From CAYNST01 sp964399955 (GTDB lineage Bacteria; Pseudomonadota; Gammaproteobacteria; Pseudomonadales; Cellvibrionaceae), in the NCBI GenBank assembly GCA_964399955.1, contig CAYNST010000054.1, positions 1-21,339 on the forward strand: a stretch of DNA of 21,339 nucleotides. Direction: 5' to 3'. Under the pieces are notes generated by a model. That model saw only the letters and a program-made list of their open reading frames with translations, had not been told where the DNA came from and ran no database searches. A program made the translations under genes and the position numbers. Positions 1 to 8,096 of the stretch are shown one piece after another (the stretch's first letter is position 1; every line of letters begins with the position of its first letter).

Positions 1-197
1 TGGCGCGTTTTCAGGTGCAACAGAGGCGATGATGAAACGTCAACAGACCCTAAGGATTGAATTGATCGCAGGAGATAAACCTCCGGACGCGCAGGACTGC
101 ACAGGAGATTTGGCCGGGTGGCGACACCACACCGGTTGCCCAGTAATTTAGTAGGCCCTGGTTGAATTAGCAAATGAATTTTGCGGCCAACCCATGT

Positions 198-893
198 TTA
201 TACGGTCAAGTAACTGCGCACCTTCTGCTCGTCCATGTCCGCTGTCCGCCCGCCGACCACCACCGCGCCCCGGTCCATGACCAGATAGGCGTCAGCCAGG
301 TTGCGGGCAAACTCGAAGTACTGCTCCACCAACAGGATGGCCATCTCGCCCCGGGTGCGCAACAGGCTGATGACGTTGTGAATATCCTTGATGATGGACG
401 GTTGAATACCCTCGGTGGGTTCGTCCAGTATCAGCAGGCGCGGTTGCATGATCAGTGCCCGGGCAATGGCCAGTTGCTGCTGCTGGCCGCCGGACAGGTC
501 GCCGCCCCGGCGGTGCAGCATATCCCGCAGCACCGGGAACAGGCTGAAGATCTCGTCGTCAATTTTGCGCTGTCCGCGCGGCAAGGTGGCAAAACCGGTT
601 TTCAGATTCTCCAGTACGGTTAACTGCGAAAATATTTCTCGCCCCTGGGGCACGTAGGCAATGCCCATTTTTGCCCGCAAGGCCGAAGGCAGGCCGGAGA
701 TGTCCCGGTCTTGCCACATGACCCGGCCGCCACTGACGTTATGCCGCCCGGTGACCGCTCGCGCCACGCTGGTTTTGCCCACGCCGTTGCGCCCGAGAAT
801 ACAGGTTATTTCGCCGGGCCTGGCTTGCAGATTGACCTTTTGCAGCGCCTGGCTTGCACCGTAGTGCAGGTCTACATTGTCTACTACCAACAT
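198..893 (-). CDS. urtE: Urea ABC transporter ATP-binding subunit UrtE
   Basis: A 231-aa ABC ATPase and the last gene of the urt cluster. It is the second of the two cytoplasmic ATPases that energise urea uptake through UrtB/UrtC. Visible motifs are Walker A GRNGVGKT (about residues 34-41), Q-loop region VPQGREIF (81-88), signature LSGGQ (133-137) and Walker B LLILDEP (153-159), followed by the TEGIQPS stretch common in LivF/UrtE-type ATPases. Length is normal for the family. The ATG at 893 is preceded by AGGGA about 9 nt upstream. It is separated from urtD by 256 bp that hold a dispersed repeat, so its expression may differ from that of urtABCD. Assignment as UrtE rather than LivF rests on the complete urtA-E context. 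Confidence 0.93.
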   Translation of the reverse strand: MLVVDNVDLHYGASQALQKVNLQARPGEITCILGRNGVGKTSVARAVTGRHNVSGGRVMWQDRDISGLPSALRAKMGIAYVPQGREIFSQLTVLENLKTGFATLPRGQRKIDDEIFSLFPVLRDMLHRRGGDLSGGQQQQLAIARALIMQPRLLILDEPTEGIQPSIIKDIHNVISLLRTRGEMAILLVEQYFEFARNLADAYLVMDRGAVVVGGRTADMDEQKVRSYLTV

Positions 894-916
894 TGAATGT
901 TTCCCTAAAAATATGA

Positions 917-1136
917 GTAACTTAACTATTCAGCTCATCCCATGACTGTTCAGATGTCGTCCTAATTTGTGCAGAGCAAGGCGAAAAGTGTGCGTTTGCA
1001 CGTTTGAACATCCCGCACTCCCTGCGCTGCGCCCCAATCGGGCCCGCCTTGCAGTCGTCCATCCTGTGCCTGGCAGAATACTGGCCATTTGTTAACGCAG
1101 CCGTGGGCAGATTCGGCGTAAGCTGGAGAATTACAA
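917..1136. repeat. Dispersed intergenic repeat, copy B (MITE-like)
   Basis: A segment of about 220 bp filling most of the urtD-urtE gap. Its left end (918-937) is identical over 20 nt to the left end of a second copy at 14412-14431. Bases 968-986 (19 nt) are identical to the reverse complement of 14538-14556. The segments around 932-954 and 1096-1124 also match the other copy in reverse orientation, while the centres differ. The two ends are imperfect inverted repeats (TAACTATTCAGCT versus AGCTGGAGAATTA). There is no coding capacity; a 62-codon minus-strand frame here is not credible. This fits a mobile miniature element or a palindromic intergenic repeat. Exact boundaries are uncertain by about 5-10 bp. 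Confidence 0.75.
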
Positions 1137-1149
1137 GTGACCGGCCGCA

Positions 1150-1899
1150 TCAGCGCCCCAAATAGACTTCTATAACCCGTTGATTATTGGAGACAGTATC
1201 CAAACTGCCTTCGGCGATGACCGTGCCTTCGTGCAGCACGGTTACACGGGTGTCCAGTGCGCGAATGAATTCCATATCGTGCTCCACCACCACCACAGAA
1301 TGGTCTTTGCTGATCTGCTTGAGCAGGCGCGCGGTTTCCATGGTTTCGTAGTCGGTCATGCCGGCGGCGGGTTCATCTACGAGTAAAAGCTCCGGCTCCT
1401 GAATCATCAGCATGCCAATTTCCAGCCACTGCTTTTGGCCGTGCGACAGATTGCGGGCCAGTTCTGCGCGCCGCTCAATCAAGCCGATGCGCTGCGCAAT
1501 CTCGTCTATGCGGTCTGCCTGGGTAGCGGTCAGCCGAAAAAACAAGGTTTGCAGAACCCCGCGTTGCCCGGCCAGCGCCAGCTCCAGGTTTTCCCAGATG
1601 GTCAAGCTTTCTATCACCGTGGGTTTTTGGAACTTGCGGCCAATGCCCAGGTTGGCAATTTGCGCTTCGTCGTGTTTGGTCAGATCGACGGTGTCACGGA
1701 AGCGCACCTCGCCGCTGTCTGGTTTGGTTTTGCCGGTAATGATATCCATCATGGTGCTTTTGCCGGCCCCGTTGGGGCCAATGATGGCCCGCAGTTCGCC
1801 CGGCTTGATATCCAGCGACAAATTGTTGATGGCTTTGAAACCGTCAAACGTTTTATTGACGCCGTTGAGGTAGAGAATACTTTGCACCGCGTTTTTCAT
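1150..1899 (-). CDS. urtD: Urea ABC transporter ATP-binding subunit UrtD
   Basis: A 249-aa LivG-like ABC ATPase, the first of the two ATPases of the urea importer. It shows Walker A GPNGAGKST (about residues 41-49), the stretch LGIGRKFQKPTV (84-95) typical of UrtD, signature LSHGQ (151-155), Walker B LLLVDEP (171-177) and the switch His in VVVVEHD (202-208). The ATG at 1899 overlaps the urtC stop in an ATGA junction (4 nt), and GGAG lies about 8 nt upstream, so translation is probably coupled to urtC. The reading frame closes at 1150, just before the repeat that separates it from urtE. Confidence 0.95.
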   Translation of the reverse strand: MKNAVQSILYLNGVNKTFDGFKAINNLSLDIKPGELRAIIGPNGAGKSTMMDIITGKTKPDSGEVRFRDTVDLTKHDEAQIANLGIGRKFQKPTVIESLTIWENLELALAGQRGVLQTLFFRLTATQADRIDEIAQRIGLIERRAELARNLSHGQKQWLEIGMLMIQEPELLLVDEPAAGMTDYETMETARLLKQISKDHSVVVVEHDMEFIRALDTRVTVLHEGTVIAEGSLDTVSNNQRVIEVYLGR

Positions 1900-3062
1900 G
1901 GCGTGGTCTCCTCGGCGGAGGGCAGCTTGCCAGGCACTTGCTCCTCGGGTTTGTCCGCTTTTTTACGGGCCAAGTACCCGTCCAATACCCCCACAACACC
2001 GCGCGGCAAATAAATGGTGGTTATCACAAACAGGCCGCCCAGAATAAATAGCCAATATTCAGCAAATATGCCGCTGGTGAAAAAAGTTTTGGCGTAGTTG
2101 ACCAGCACCGCCCCCAGCACCGCGCCGTAAAGTGTGCCGCGACCGCCAATGGCCACCCAGATGACAATCTCGATGGACACCAGCGGGTTGAACTCACTGG
2201 GGTTGATGATACCCACCTGCGGCACGTAGAGCGCGCCGGCTATACCCGCCAGTACCGCCGAGATCACAAACACAAATACCTTGTAGTGCTCTACCCGATA
2301 GCCGATAAAACGCGCCCGGCTTTCGGCGTCCCGCACTGCCACCAGCACCCGCCCAAGCTTGCTGCGCACTATGTACTGACAGAGCAGATAGGCACCCGCA
2401 AGAAAGGCCAGGCTCAACATAAACAGGGTTACCCGCGTACCCTGTGCGCTGAGACTGAACCCCAGAATATCTTTGAAATCCGTCAGCCCGTTGTTACCGC
2501 CAAAGCCCATGTCGTTACGGAAAAAGGCCAGCATCAGTGCATAGGTTAGCGCCTGGGTAATAATGGAAAAATAAACCCCGGTCACTCGCGACCGAAACGC
2601 CAACCAGCCAAACAAAAACGCCAGTAAACCCGGCACCAGCATCACCATTAGCGCAGCAAAAATAAAACTGTCAAAGCCGTACCAGAACCAGGGCAGCTCA
2701 CTCCAGTTCAGAAACACCATAAAATCCGGCAGAATCGGGTGGCTGTACATACCGCGCTCGCCTATCTGGCGCATCAGGTACATGCCCATGGCGTAGCCGC
2801 CAAGGGCAAAAAATGCACCGTGGCCCAGGCTCAAGATACCGCAATAGCCCCACACCAAATCCAACGCCAGCGCCAACAAGGCAAAAGCCAAATATTTGCC
2901 CAGCAGCGACACCATGTAGGTGGGCAGGTGAAACATTGAGCCCTGCGGTACCAGCAAATTGCACACCGGCACCAATACCGCCAGAGCCAGCAGAACAATC
3001 AGCAGCCAACGAGAGGCTTTGTCGTTCTTGAGCAAACCTTGAATAAACGATTGCCGTTTCAT
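1896..3062 (-). CDS. urtC: Urea ABC transporter permease UrtC
   Basis: A 388-aa LivM-type inner-membrane permease that forms the urea channel with UrtB. It is very hydrophobic, with about ten likely membrane segments. It contains the LivM-family signature region LVWGYCGILSLGHGAFFALG (about residues 68-87), and IGGRGTLYGAVLGA late in the protein. The charged tail (KKADKPEEQ) is probably cytoplasmic. The ATG at 3062 follows the urtB stop by one base (TGACATG), and AGGAGA precedes it at good spacing, giving tight coupling to urtB. The 3-prime end overlaps urtD by 4 nt. Length is typical of proteobacterial UrtC. Confidence 0.95.
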   Translation of the reverse strand: MKRQSFIQGLLKNDKASRWLLIVLLALAVLVPVCNLLVPQGSMFHLPTYMVSLLGKYLAFALLALALDLVWGYCGILSLGHGAFFALGGYAMGMYLMRQIGERGMYSHPILPDFMVFLNWSELPWFWYGFDSFIFAALMVMLVPGLLAFLFGWLAFRSRVTGVYFSIITQALTYALMLAFFRNDMGFGGNNGLTDFKDILGFSLSAQGTRVTLFMLSLAFLAGAYLLCQYIVRSKLGRVLVAVRDAESRARFIGYRVEHYKVFVFVISAVLAGIAGALYVPQVGIINPSEFNPLVSIEIVIWVAIGGRGTLYGAVLGAVLVNYAKTFFTSGIFAEYWLFILGGLFVITTIYLPRGVVGVLDGYLARKKADKPEEQVPGKLPSAEETTP

Positions 3063-3063
3063 G

Positions 3064-4689
3064 TCAATCTCCTACAAACCGGCCTTTCAAGGCGAACAAG
3101 CCACGCGGGCGCCACTGAATGAACAGAATAATGAATATCAGCACAATGATTTTGCCCAGCACCGCACCGGTGAAGGGTTCCAGAAATTTGCCCACCACAC
3201 CTAAACTCATGGCCGCCACCAGCGTGCCCATCAAATTGCCCACGCCGCCAAACACCACCACCATGAATGAGTCAATGATGTAGGCCTGCCCAAGGTTGGG
3301 GCCAACGTTGGTGATAAGACTGAGTGCTACACCGGCCATGCCGGCAACGCCGGAGCCCAGGCCAAAGGTCAGAGCATCCACCCAGGAGGAGCGAATGCCC
3401 ATGGAATTGGCCATGGCGCGGTTTTGGGTAACGGCGCGCATTTGCAGACCGAGCATGGTTTTGCGCATCACCAATGCCAGCGCACCCAACACCAGCAGGC
3501 TGAAAACAATGATGTACATGCGGTTGTAGGTGAAACCCAGCGCGGCATTGAATTGATAAAATCCGCTCATCCAGTCCGGGGTTACCACCGGTACATTATT
3601 GGCGTTGTAAGTGCGCACCGCCTGCTGCAATATCAGGCTGACACCAAAGGTGGCCAACAGGGTTTCCAGCGGCCTGCCGTACAGGTGACGTATGACCGTG
3701 CGCTCTATGATGACGCCCACCAGACCGGACACCAAAAACGCCGCCGGAATGGCAATGATTACCGAATAATCAATCAGCCCGGGGAAAAGTTGCTGTACGG
3801 CAAAGGTGGTATAGGCTCCCAGCATGATCATTTCGCCGTGGGCCATATTGATGACGCCCATAACACCGAAGGTAATGGCCAGGCCGATGGCCGCCAGCAG
3901 CAGCACCGAACCCAAGCTCAAGCCAAAAAACAGGTTTTCAATGAACTTATAGAAGCTGATGCGGCTGCTGACCTGCTGCAGGCTCTTTTCCGCCGATTCG
4001 GCCACCGCGCGGTTCTGCTCAATGAATGCACCGGCTTCATCGCGGCGCGCCAGATTGCGCAGTACTGCAATAACCTCAGGCTCCACCGACTGAGCCAGCG
4101 CTTCCACCGCGTTCTGCCGCTGGCCCACGTTGTCGGAGTTGACATCAATCATGGCCAGCGCCACTTGCATGTCCCGTCGCACACCAGAGTCGCTCTCCCG
4201 GGCAATGGCATCCACCACTACGCTGCGCAGTTCTGCCTCGGGCCGCTTGATCAAATTGCGCGCCGACTGCGCCCGAACGGATTTGCTCTTTGCCGTTAAT
4301 TGCAAGGCGGCAATTGCGGAACGCAGCTCGGTGCGCACGCTGTTGTTGATGCGCATTTTTTGCAGGCTTGCGCTGTTGACGGCTTGCTGTCGCTCCTCGG
4401 TGACCACATTGGTGATGACCCAGCCTTCAGAGGTCTCCACTGCGGTGACCAACGCTTGACTGGCTTGGTGATAAAAAAGGTTGCCGCTTAACATGGCTTG
4501 CAGGGCTGGCAAAACGCGAGAGTCGTCCACACTGCGAAGGTTGATAATGGCCGCGCGTTTGTCCGAGTAGGAGCTGGCGTTGAGCTGCTCAACCAACTGC
4601 TCGAACTGGTCACTCTGAGCAACGACAGTGCCCGCCCACAGGGCGCAAACAAGCCCCAGCGCCTTCAGCGCGTTAACAAGAATTTTCAT
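3064..4689 (-). CDS. urtB: Urea ABC transporter permease UrtB with periplasmic N-terminal extension
   Basis: A 541-aa LivH-type permease. I start it at the ATG at 4689, because this gives a clean signal sequence (MKILVNALKALGLVCALWAG, likely cleavage after VVA at about residue 24). The frame stays open upstream to 4758, but that part is charged and would bury the signal. Residues of about 25-255 form a hydrophilic, helical, HEAT-like region (repeated 'RSVDDSRVLPALQAML' style helices). The membrane permease then begins with FGVMGVINMAHGEMIMLGAY, the LivH hallmark. The long N-terminal domain is usual for proteobacterial UrtB. The Shine-Dalgarno before 4689 is weak. A 220-bp gap with inverted repeats separates it from urtA. 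Confidence 0.93.
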   Translation of the reverse strand: MKILVNALKALGLVCALWAGTVVAQSDQFEQLVEQLNASSYSDKRAAIINLRSVDDSRVLPALQAMLSGNLFYHQASQALVTAVETSEGWVITNVVTEERQQAVNSASLQKMRINNSVRTELRSAIAALQLTAKSKSVRAQSARNLIKRPEAELRSVVVDAIARESDSGVRRDMQVALAMIDVNSDNVGQRQNAVEALAQSVEPEVIAVLRNLARRDEAGAFIEQNRAVAESAEKSLQQVSSRISFYKFIENLFFGLSLGSVLLLAAIGLAITFGVMGVINMAHGEMIMLGAYTTFAVQQLFPGLIDYSVIIAIPAAFLVSGLVGVIIERTVIRHLYGRPLETLLATFGVSLILQQAVRTYNANNVPVVTPDWMSGFYQFNAALGFTYNRMYIIVFSLLVLGALALVMRKTMLGLQMRAVTQNRAMANSMGIRSSWVDALTFGLGSGVAGMAGVALSLITNVGPNLGQAYIIDSFMVVVFGGVGNLMGTLVAAMSLGVVGKFLEPFTGAVLGKIIVLIFIILFIQWRPRGLFALKGRFVGD

Positions 4690-4809
4690 GGTCTGACCCA
4701 AAAAGAAAGGTGCTAAAGGGCACTTTTTTATTGTCTGACGCTGACGGCGGCGCAGCACCTGCTTGTGGCTGCGCAGTATGTGCCGTCAAAACCTTTAAGA
4801 ATGCTTGAT

Positions 4810-4846
4810 CCGCAGCGGTGCCTCCGGAAGAAAGCTGCCGCTGCGG
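4810..4846. repeat. Inverted repeat between urtA and urtB (distal)
   Basis: Nine-base arms CCGCAGCGG (4810-4818) and CCGCTGCGG (4838-4846) are perfectly complementary around a 19-nt loop. It lies in the transcribed gap after urtA, without a U-run on the minus strand. It is therefore more like an RNA-stabilising or attenuating hairpin than a classical intrinsic terminator. Confidence 0.55.
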
Positions 4847-4855
4847 GGGTGGCTG

Positions 4856-4900
4856 GCAGGTTTTGCGCAGAAGGTCACAACACCCACTACCAAAACCTGC
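4856..4900. repeat. Inverted repeat just downstream of the urtA stop
   Basis: Ten-base perfect arms GCAGGTTTTG (4856-4865) and CAAAACCTGC (4891-4900) are separated by 25 nt, starting 10 nt beyond the urtA stop codon. Together with the hairpin at 4810-4846 it could protect or limit transcripts at the urtA-urtB boundary, so that the abundant binding protein is made in excess over the permeases. The function is inferred. Confidence 0.5.
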
Positions 4901-4909
4901 GCGCTGTGG

Positions 4910-6220
4910 TTAGTAGTTTTGCCCGGAGCAGGTACCGGTTTTAATGTTGAAGTTGCCGCAATTGATCGGCTTGCTCCAGTCAGCCACCAGGTTGGCAGAC
5001 TCCGGCAGGTGGTCGGTCCAGGCATCACCAATTACGCCGCCCGGTGTTTGCCATACGGTTTCAAACTGGCCGTCTTCCTGTATTTCACCAATCAGCACCG
5101 GTTTGGTCAGATGGTGGTTGGTATTCATCACGGCGATGCCGCCGGTAAGGTTGGGAACGGTCATGCCGTGCATGGCGGTACGCACTGCATCAACCTCTGT
5201 TGTACCGGCTTTTTCCACCGCCTTGACCCACATTTTGAAACCGATATAGGTGGCTTCCATCGGGTCATTGGTTACGCGCTTTTTATCCTTGATGAAGGCG
5301 TGCCATTTTTTGATGAATTCCTTGTTTTCGTCAGCTTCGGCGCTCATGAAATAATTCCAGGCCGCCAGGTGGCCTACCAGAGGCTTGGTGTCAAAGCCGG
5401 ACAGCTCTTCTTCACCCACCGAGAAAGCCATAACCGGAATGTCCTCTGCACTGATACCGGCATTGGCCAGTTCCATATAGAAGGGAACGTTGGCGTCACC
5501 GTTGATGGTGGAAACCACTGCGGTTTTTTTACCGGCGGAGCCGAAGCTGCGAATTTCAGACACGCGGGTTTGCCAGTCGGAGTGGCCAAAAGGCGTGTAA
5601 TTGATGGAAATATCCTCTTTTTTAACACCCTTGCTCAGCAGGTATTGCTCCAGAATGCGGTTGGTGGTGCGCGGGTAGACGTAGTCCGTGCCTTCCAATA
5701 CCCAGCGCTGCACGCCCTCCTCGTTCATCAGGTAATCCACCGCAGGAATGGCCTGTTGGTTGGGGGCGGCACCGGTATAGAACACGTTCTTGGACGACTC
5801 TTCACCTTCATATTGCACGGGGTAGAACAGCAGGCCGTTGGCTTCTTCAATGACCGGCAAGACGGATTTACGGGACACGGAAGTCCAGCAACCAAAAATT
5901 ACCGACACCTTGTCGCGCTCCAGCAGTTGCTTGGCGCGCTCGGCAAACAAGGGCCAATTGGATGCGGGGTCTACCACCACCGCCTCCAGCTTTTTGCCCA
6001 ACACGCCTCCGGCTTTATTCTGCTCGTCAATCATCATCAGCACCGTGTCTTTCAGCGTGGTTTCGCTGATGGCCATGGTGCCCGACAGTGAATGCAGAAC
6101 ACCCACTTTGATGGTTTGCGCCTGCTGTTGTGCCTGGGCAACGGCTGCCGATGCGATCAATGCGGCAGCCCCAATAACGGCACTGGTTTTTTTAACCAGT
6201 TTTAATTCTGTGAACTTCAT
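4910..6220 (-). CDS. urtA: Urea ABC transporter substrate-binding protein UrtA
   Basis: A 436-aa periplasmic binding protein that captures urea (or short amides) and delivers it to UrtB/UrtC. The start at 6220 is chosen because AAGGAGA lies about 6 nt upstream and the protein then begins with a good Sec signal (MKFTELKLVKK, hydrophobic core, cleavage near AQA-QQ at residue 30). An upstream in-frame start at 6289 would give an implausible cysteine- and lysine-containing leader and overlap the predicted transcription start. Mature protein features TIKVGVLHSLSGTMAISE, the strongly conserved start of UrtA/FmdD-type proteins. FYPVQYEGEESSKNVFYTGA and the C-terminal GNFNIKTG stretch also fit. It is the first gene of the operon, behind a sigma-54 promoter. 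Confidence 0.95.
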   Translation of the reverse strand: MKFTELKLVKKTSAVIGAAALIASAAVAQAQQQAQTIKVGVLHSLSGTMAISETTLKDTVLMMIDEQNKAGGVLGKKLEAVVVDPASNWPLFAERAKQLLERDKVSVIFGCWTSVSRKSVLPVIEEANGLLFYPVQYEGEESSKNVFYTGAAPNQQAIPAVDYLMNEEGVQRWVLEGTDYVYPRTTNRILEQYLLSKGVKKEDISINYTPFGHSDWQTRVSEIRSFGSAGKKTAVVSTINGDANVPFYMELANAGISAEDIPVMAFSVGEEELSGFDTKPLVGHLAAWNYFMSAEADENKEFIKKWHAFIKDKKRVTNDPMEATYIGFKMWVKAVEKAGTTEVDAVRTAMHGMTVPNLTGGIAVMNTNHHLTKPVLIGEIQEDGQFETVWQTPGGVIGDAWTDHLPESANLVADWSKPINCGNFNIKTGTCSGQNY

Positions 6221-6294
6221 GATGGTCTCCTTGGATTGGCAATTTGTCTTAGCGCGCTGTTTTAAACATTTGGCTATGATTGCCGGCAAGCTAG

Positions 6295-6310
6295 AGCAGA
6301 ATTGGTGCCA
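6295..6310 (-). promoter_or_regulatory. Sigma-54 (RpoN) promoter of the urt operon
   Basis: The minus strand reads TGGCACCAATTCTGCT from 6310 to 6295. Against the RpoN consensus TGGCACGNNNNTTGCW it differs only at positions 7 and 12, and keeps the invariant -24 GG and -12 GC at correct spacing. The predicted start near 6284 leaves a leader of about 65 nt before the urtA ATG at 6220. Nitrogen-controlled urea transporters are often RpoN/NtrC dependent, so the position makes sense. Confidence 0.75.
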
Positions 6311-6449
6311 AGGTGGGTTTGCAGCCGCAGCTTCGCGCTGACGACGCCTGAATTAGCGCTGAAACAAGCATTTCCGCAGTGGAGCAAGGCCAGGCGGCCA
6401 AATGAATTGGCCCACATTGGGGCGGCCAGGTTATTTTGGCGCGCCTAAA

Positions 6450-6466
6450 AGCCCTTTTATGGTGCA
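6450..6466. promoter_or_regulatory. Possible NtrC-binding site upstream of urtA
   Basis: The plus strand reads AGCCCTTTTATGGTGCA. The right half TGGTGCA matches the NtrC consensus TGCACYANNNTGGTGCA perfectly; the left half has three mismatches. It lies about 150 bp upstream of the sigma-54 promoter, a usual distance for an NtrC enhancer. Only one clear half-site is seen, so this is tentative. Confidence 0.4.
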
Positions 6467-6614
6467 GAACCAGAAGGGGCGCGCAGCCGCGATGGCGGAG
6501 GTTCTAACGAGGGGCTCAGGGCACTGCGCGGGGCGGTAAAATTGAGTTCACAAATACTGAAGGGACAGGTCAGGAGGCCGGACCGGAAGGACCCCGCCGA
6601 CCCGCCGAGCGCCC

Positions 6615-6630
6615 GGCCGGCCGGCCGGCC
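6615..6630. repeat. (GGCC)4 self-complementary tract
   Basis: Four perfect tandem GGCC units, preceded by CC, sit 10 nt beyond the MATE stop codon. The tract is fully palindromic. It could form a short GC hairpin in the MATE transcript end, but no U-run follows on the minus strand. Confidence 0.6.
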
Positions 6631-6640
6631 ACCGCAGGTT

Positions 6641-8038
6641 TCAGGCGCTCTTGCCAATTTTATTAGTCAAGTAGAACAAACGCAGAGTCATCATCACGCT
6701 GGCACAACCCAAGCCCGCTATGAGCGCAATCCAAAAGCCCGAGGCGCCCCGCGCTTGACCCAATAAGTCCGTAAAGGTCAGGGCAAAGCCGAGCGGCAGC
6801 GAGATGACCCAGAAGGAGAGAAGTATGATCAACATGGGCACGCGGGTGTCGCGGTAACCGCGCAGGGCGCTGATGGCCGCCACCTGCAATACATCGGCTA
6901 TTTGAAAGATCGCGGCAAACATCAACAGCTGCGCGGCAATGTGCTGCACGTGCAGGTCGTGGGTGTAGAGTTGCACAATATGATTGCGAAATGCCAATAG
7001 CAAGGGCGCATAGACTGCAGCTATGCTCAACGCCAGCAGCAGAGAGCTGCGAGCCAGCAGGCGCGCATTGAGCGGGTCTGCTGCGCCCAGCAAGAAGCTG
7101 ATGCGCAGGGTAAGCGCCATACCCAGGCTGAGCGGCAACATGAACAACAGCGACACAACGTTGAGTACAATCTGGTGCCCGGCAACCACAACCGGCCCCA
7201 GTGGCGCCAGAAACAGCGCGATCACCGAGAACAGGCTCACTTCCACAAACACGGTAAAACCGATGGGCAGGCCCAGTTTCAACACTTGGCGGATGGCGCC
7301 CCAGCGCGGCGGAATCCAGCCCTGCAGCAGATGATACTGACGGTAGTTGGGGTTCCAATGCAGATAAGCCAGTGTTGCCAGCGCCGCACACCAGCTGGAC
7401 ACCGCCGTCGCCCAGCCACAGCCTATGCCCCCCATGGCTGGCAGCCCCAGCTTGCCATAGATCAGCACGTAGTTGAGCGGCACATTGATCATGGTAGACA
7501 AAAGGGAGAAGGCCATGATCACCCGCGTATGGCCCAAGCCGTCGGTCAGCCCCCGCAGGGCGGCCATCAACAGCATGGCGGGCGCACCCCAGGCAATGCC
7601 AATAAGATACCCCTGAGAGATGCCGGCGCTGTGCTCGTCCATGCGCAGAAGGTTGAGCACCGGGCGCACGTTGGTCAGCAGTGCAATCATGATCAGCGCA
7701 GACGCCGCACCTATATAGATTCCCTGCCAGGTGACCGGTATTACCCGCTCGGTGGAGCCTGCGCCGGTGTGGCCGGAGATAATGGGCTGCAACGCACTCA
7801 GCACCCCAACAAACAGCAGATAAAGGGGCACCCACAGACTGCTGCCAATGCCCACCCCGGCCAAGTCCTCGGCACCAACGCGGCCCGCCATGACCGTGTC
7901 AACAACACCATTGGCCATCTGTGCCAACTGTGCCACCAGAATGGGGCCGCCCAGCAGCGCCAGGGTTTTCCATTCGTATAACGTCCGTTCTAACAGCCCC
8001 GCCCGCAACGCGGGGGAAGTTTTTTGCAGCTCAGCCAA
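6641..8038 (-). CDS. MATE-family multidrug efflux transporter (NorM type)
   Basis: A 465-aa inner-membrane protein with about twelve hydrophobic segments, matching the normal MATE length. MATE proteins export cationic drugs or metabolites in exchange for Na+ or H+. Family-typical sequences are GGPILVAQLAQMANGVVDTV near residues 30-50, FSLLSTMINVPLNYVLIYGK and LPAMGGIGCGWATA in the middle, and ALRGYRDTRVP in the C-terminal half. The start is a TTG at 8038 with AGGA about 6 nt upstream. The next in-frame ATG lies inside the first helix, so TTG is preferred. It appears to be a stand-alone gene between the aspartyl protease and the urt promoter region. The substrate cannot be deduced. Confidence 0.9.
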   Translation of the reverse strand: MAELQKTSPALRAGLLERTLYEWKTLALLGGPILVAQLAQMANGVVDTVMAGRVGAEDLAGVGIGSSLWVPLYLLFVGVLSALQPIISGHTGAGSTERVIPVTWQGIYIGAASALIMIALLTNVRPVLNLLRMDEHSAGISQGYLIGIAWGAPAMLLMAALRGLTDGLGHTRVIMAFSLLSTMINVPLNYVLIYGKLGLPAMGGIGCGWATAVSSWCAALATLAYLHWNPNYRQYHLLQGWIPPRWGAIRQVLKLGLPIGFTVFVEVSLFSVIALFLAPLGPVVVAGHQIVLNVVSLLFMLPLSLGMALTLRISFLLGAADPLNARLLARSSLLLALSIAAVYAPLLLAFRNHIVQLYTHDLHVQHIAAQLLMFAAIFQIADVLQVAAISALRGYRDTRVPMLIILLSFWVISLPLGFALTFTDLLGQARGASGFWIALIAGLGCASVMMTLRLFYLTNKIGKSA

Positions 8039-8096
8039 GGGTATTCCTAGAGGTTGATTGAGTAGCTGACGGTGCCTTGCTTTTTGCCGGCATCCA

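Larger units (their letters stand above)
6221..6640 (-). other. Intergenic region upstream of urtA
   Basis: A 420-bp gap between the MATE gene and urtA with no credible ORF. It carries the urtA leader with its Shine-Dalgarno, a sigma-54 promoter (6295-6310), a possible NtrC site (6450-6466) and a self-complementary GGCC tract (6615-6630). The stretch next to the MATE stop (about 6480-6640) is unusually G+C-rich. No U-tract terminator was found for the MATE gene. Confidence 0.7.

Noticed and set aside
1..197. Possible terminator or next gene after urtE
   Set aside because: No ORF with a credible start and no stable stem followed by a U-run on the minus strand was seen.
962..1150. A 62-codon minus-strand frame between urtD and urtE
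   Set aside because: It lies entirely within the dispersed repeat, has no ribosome site and has no protein-like composition.
3424..4299. A 291-codon plus-strand frame opposite urtB
   Set aside because: Gln/His-rich shadow of the UrtB coding strand without motifs or ribosome site.
4708..4734. Short GTGC/GCAC stem followed by T6, terminator-like on the plus strand
   Set aside because: The stem is only 4 bp and the orientation is opposite to the urt genes; no plus-strand gene ends here.
4805..6091. A 428-codon plus-strand frame opposite urtA
   Set aside because: It is antisense to a clear UrtA, rich in His, Gly and Val as expected of a shadow frame, and shows no domain.
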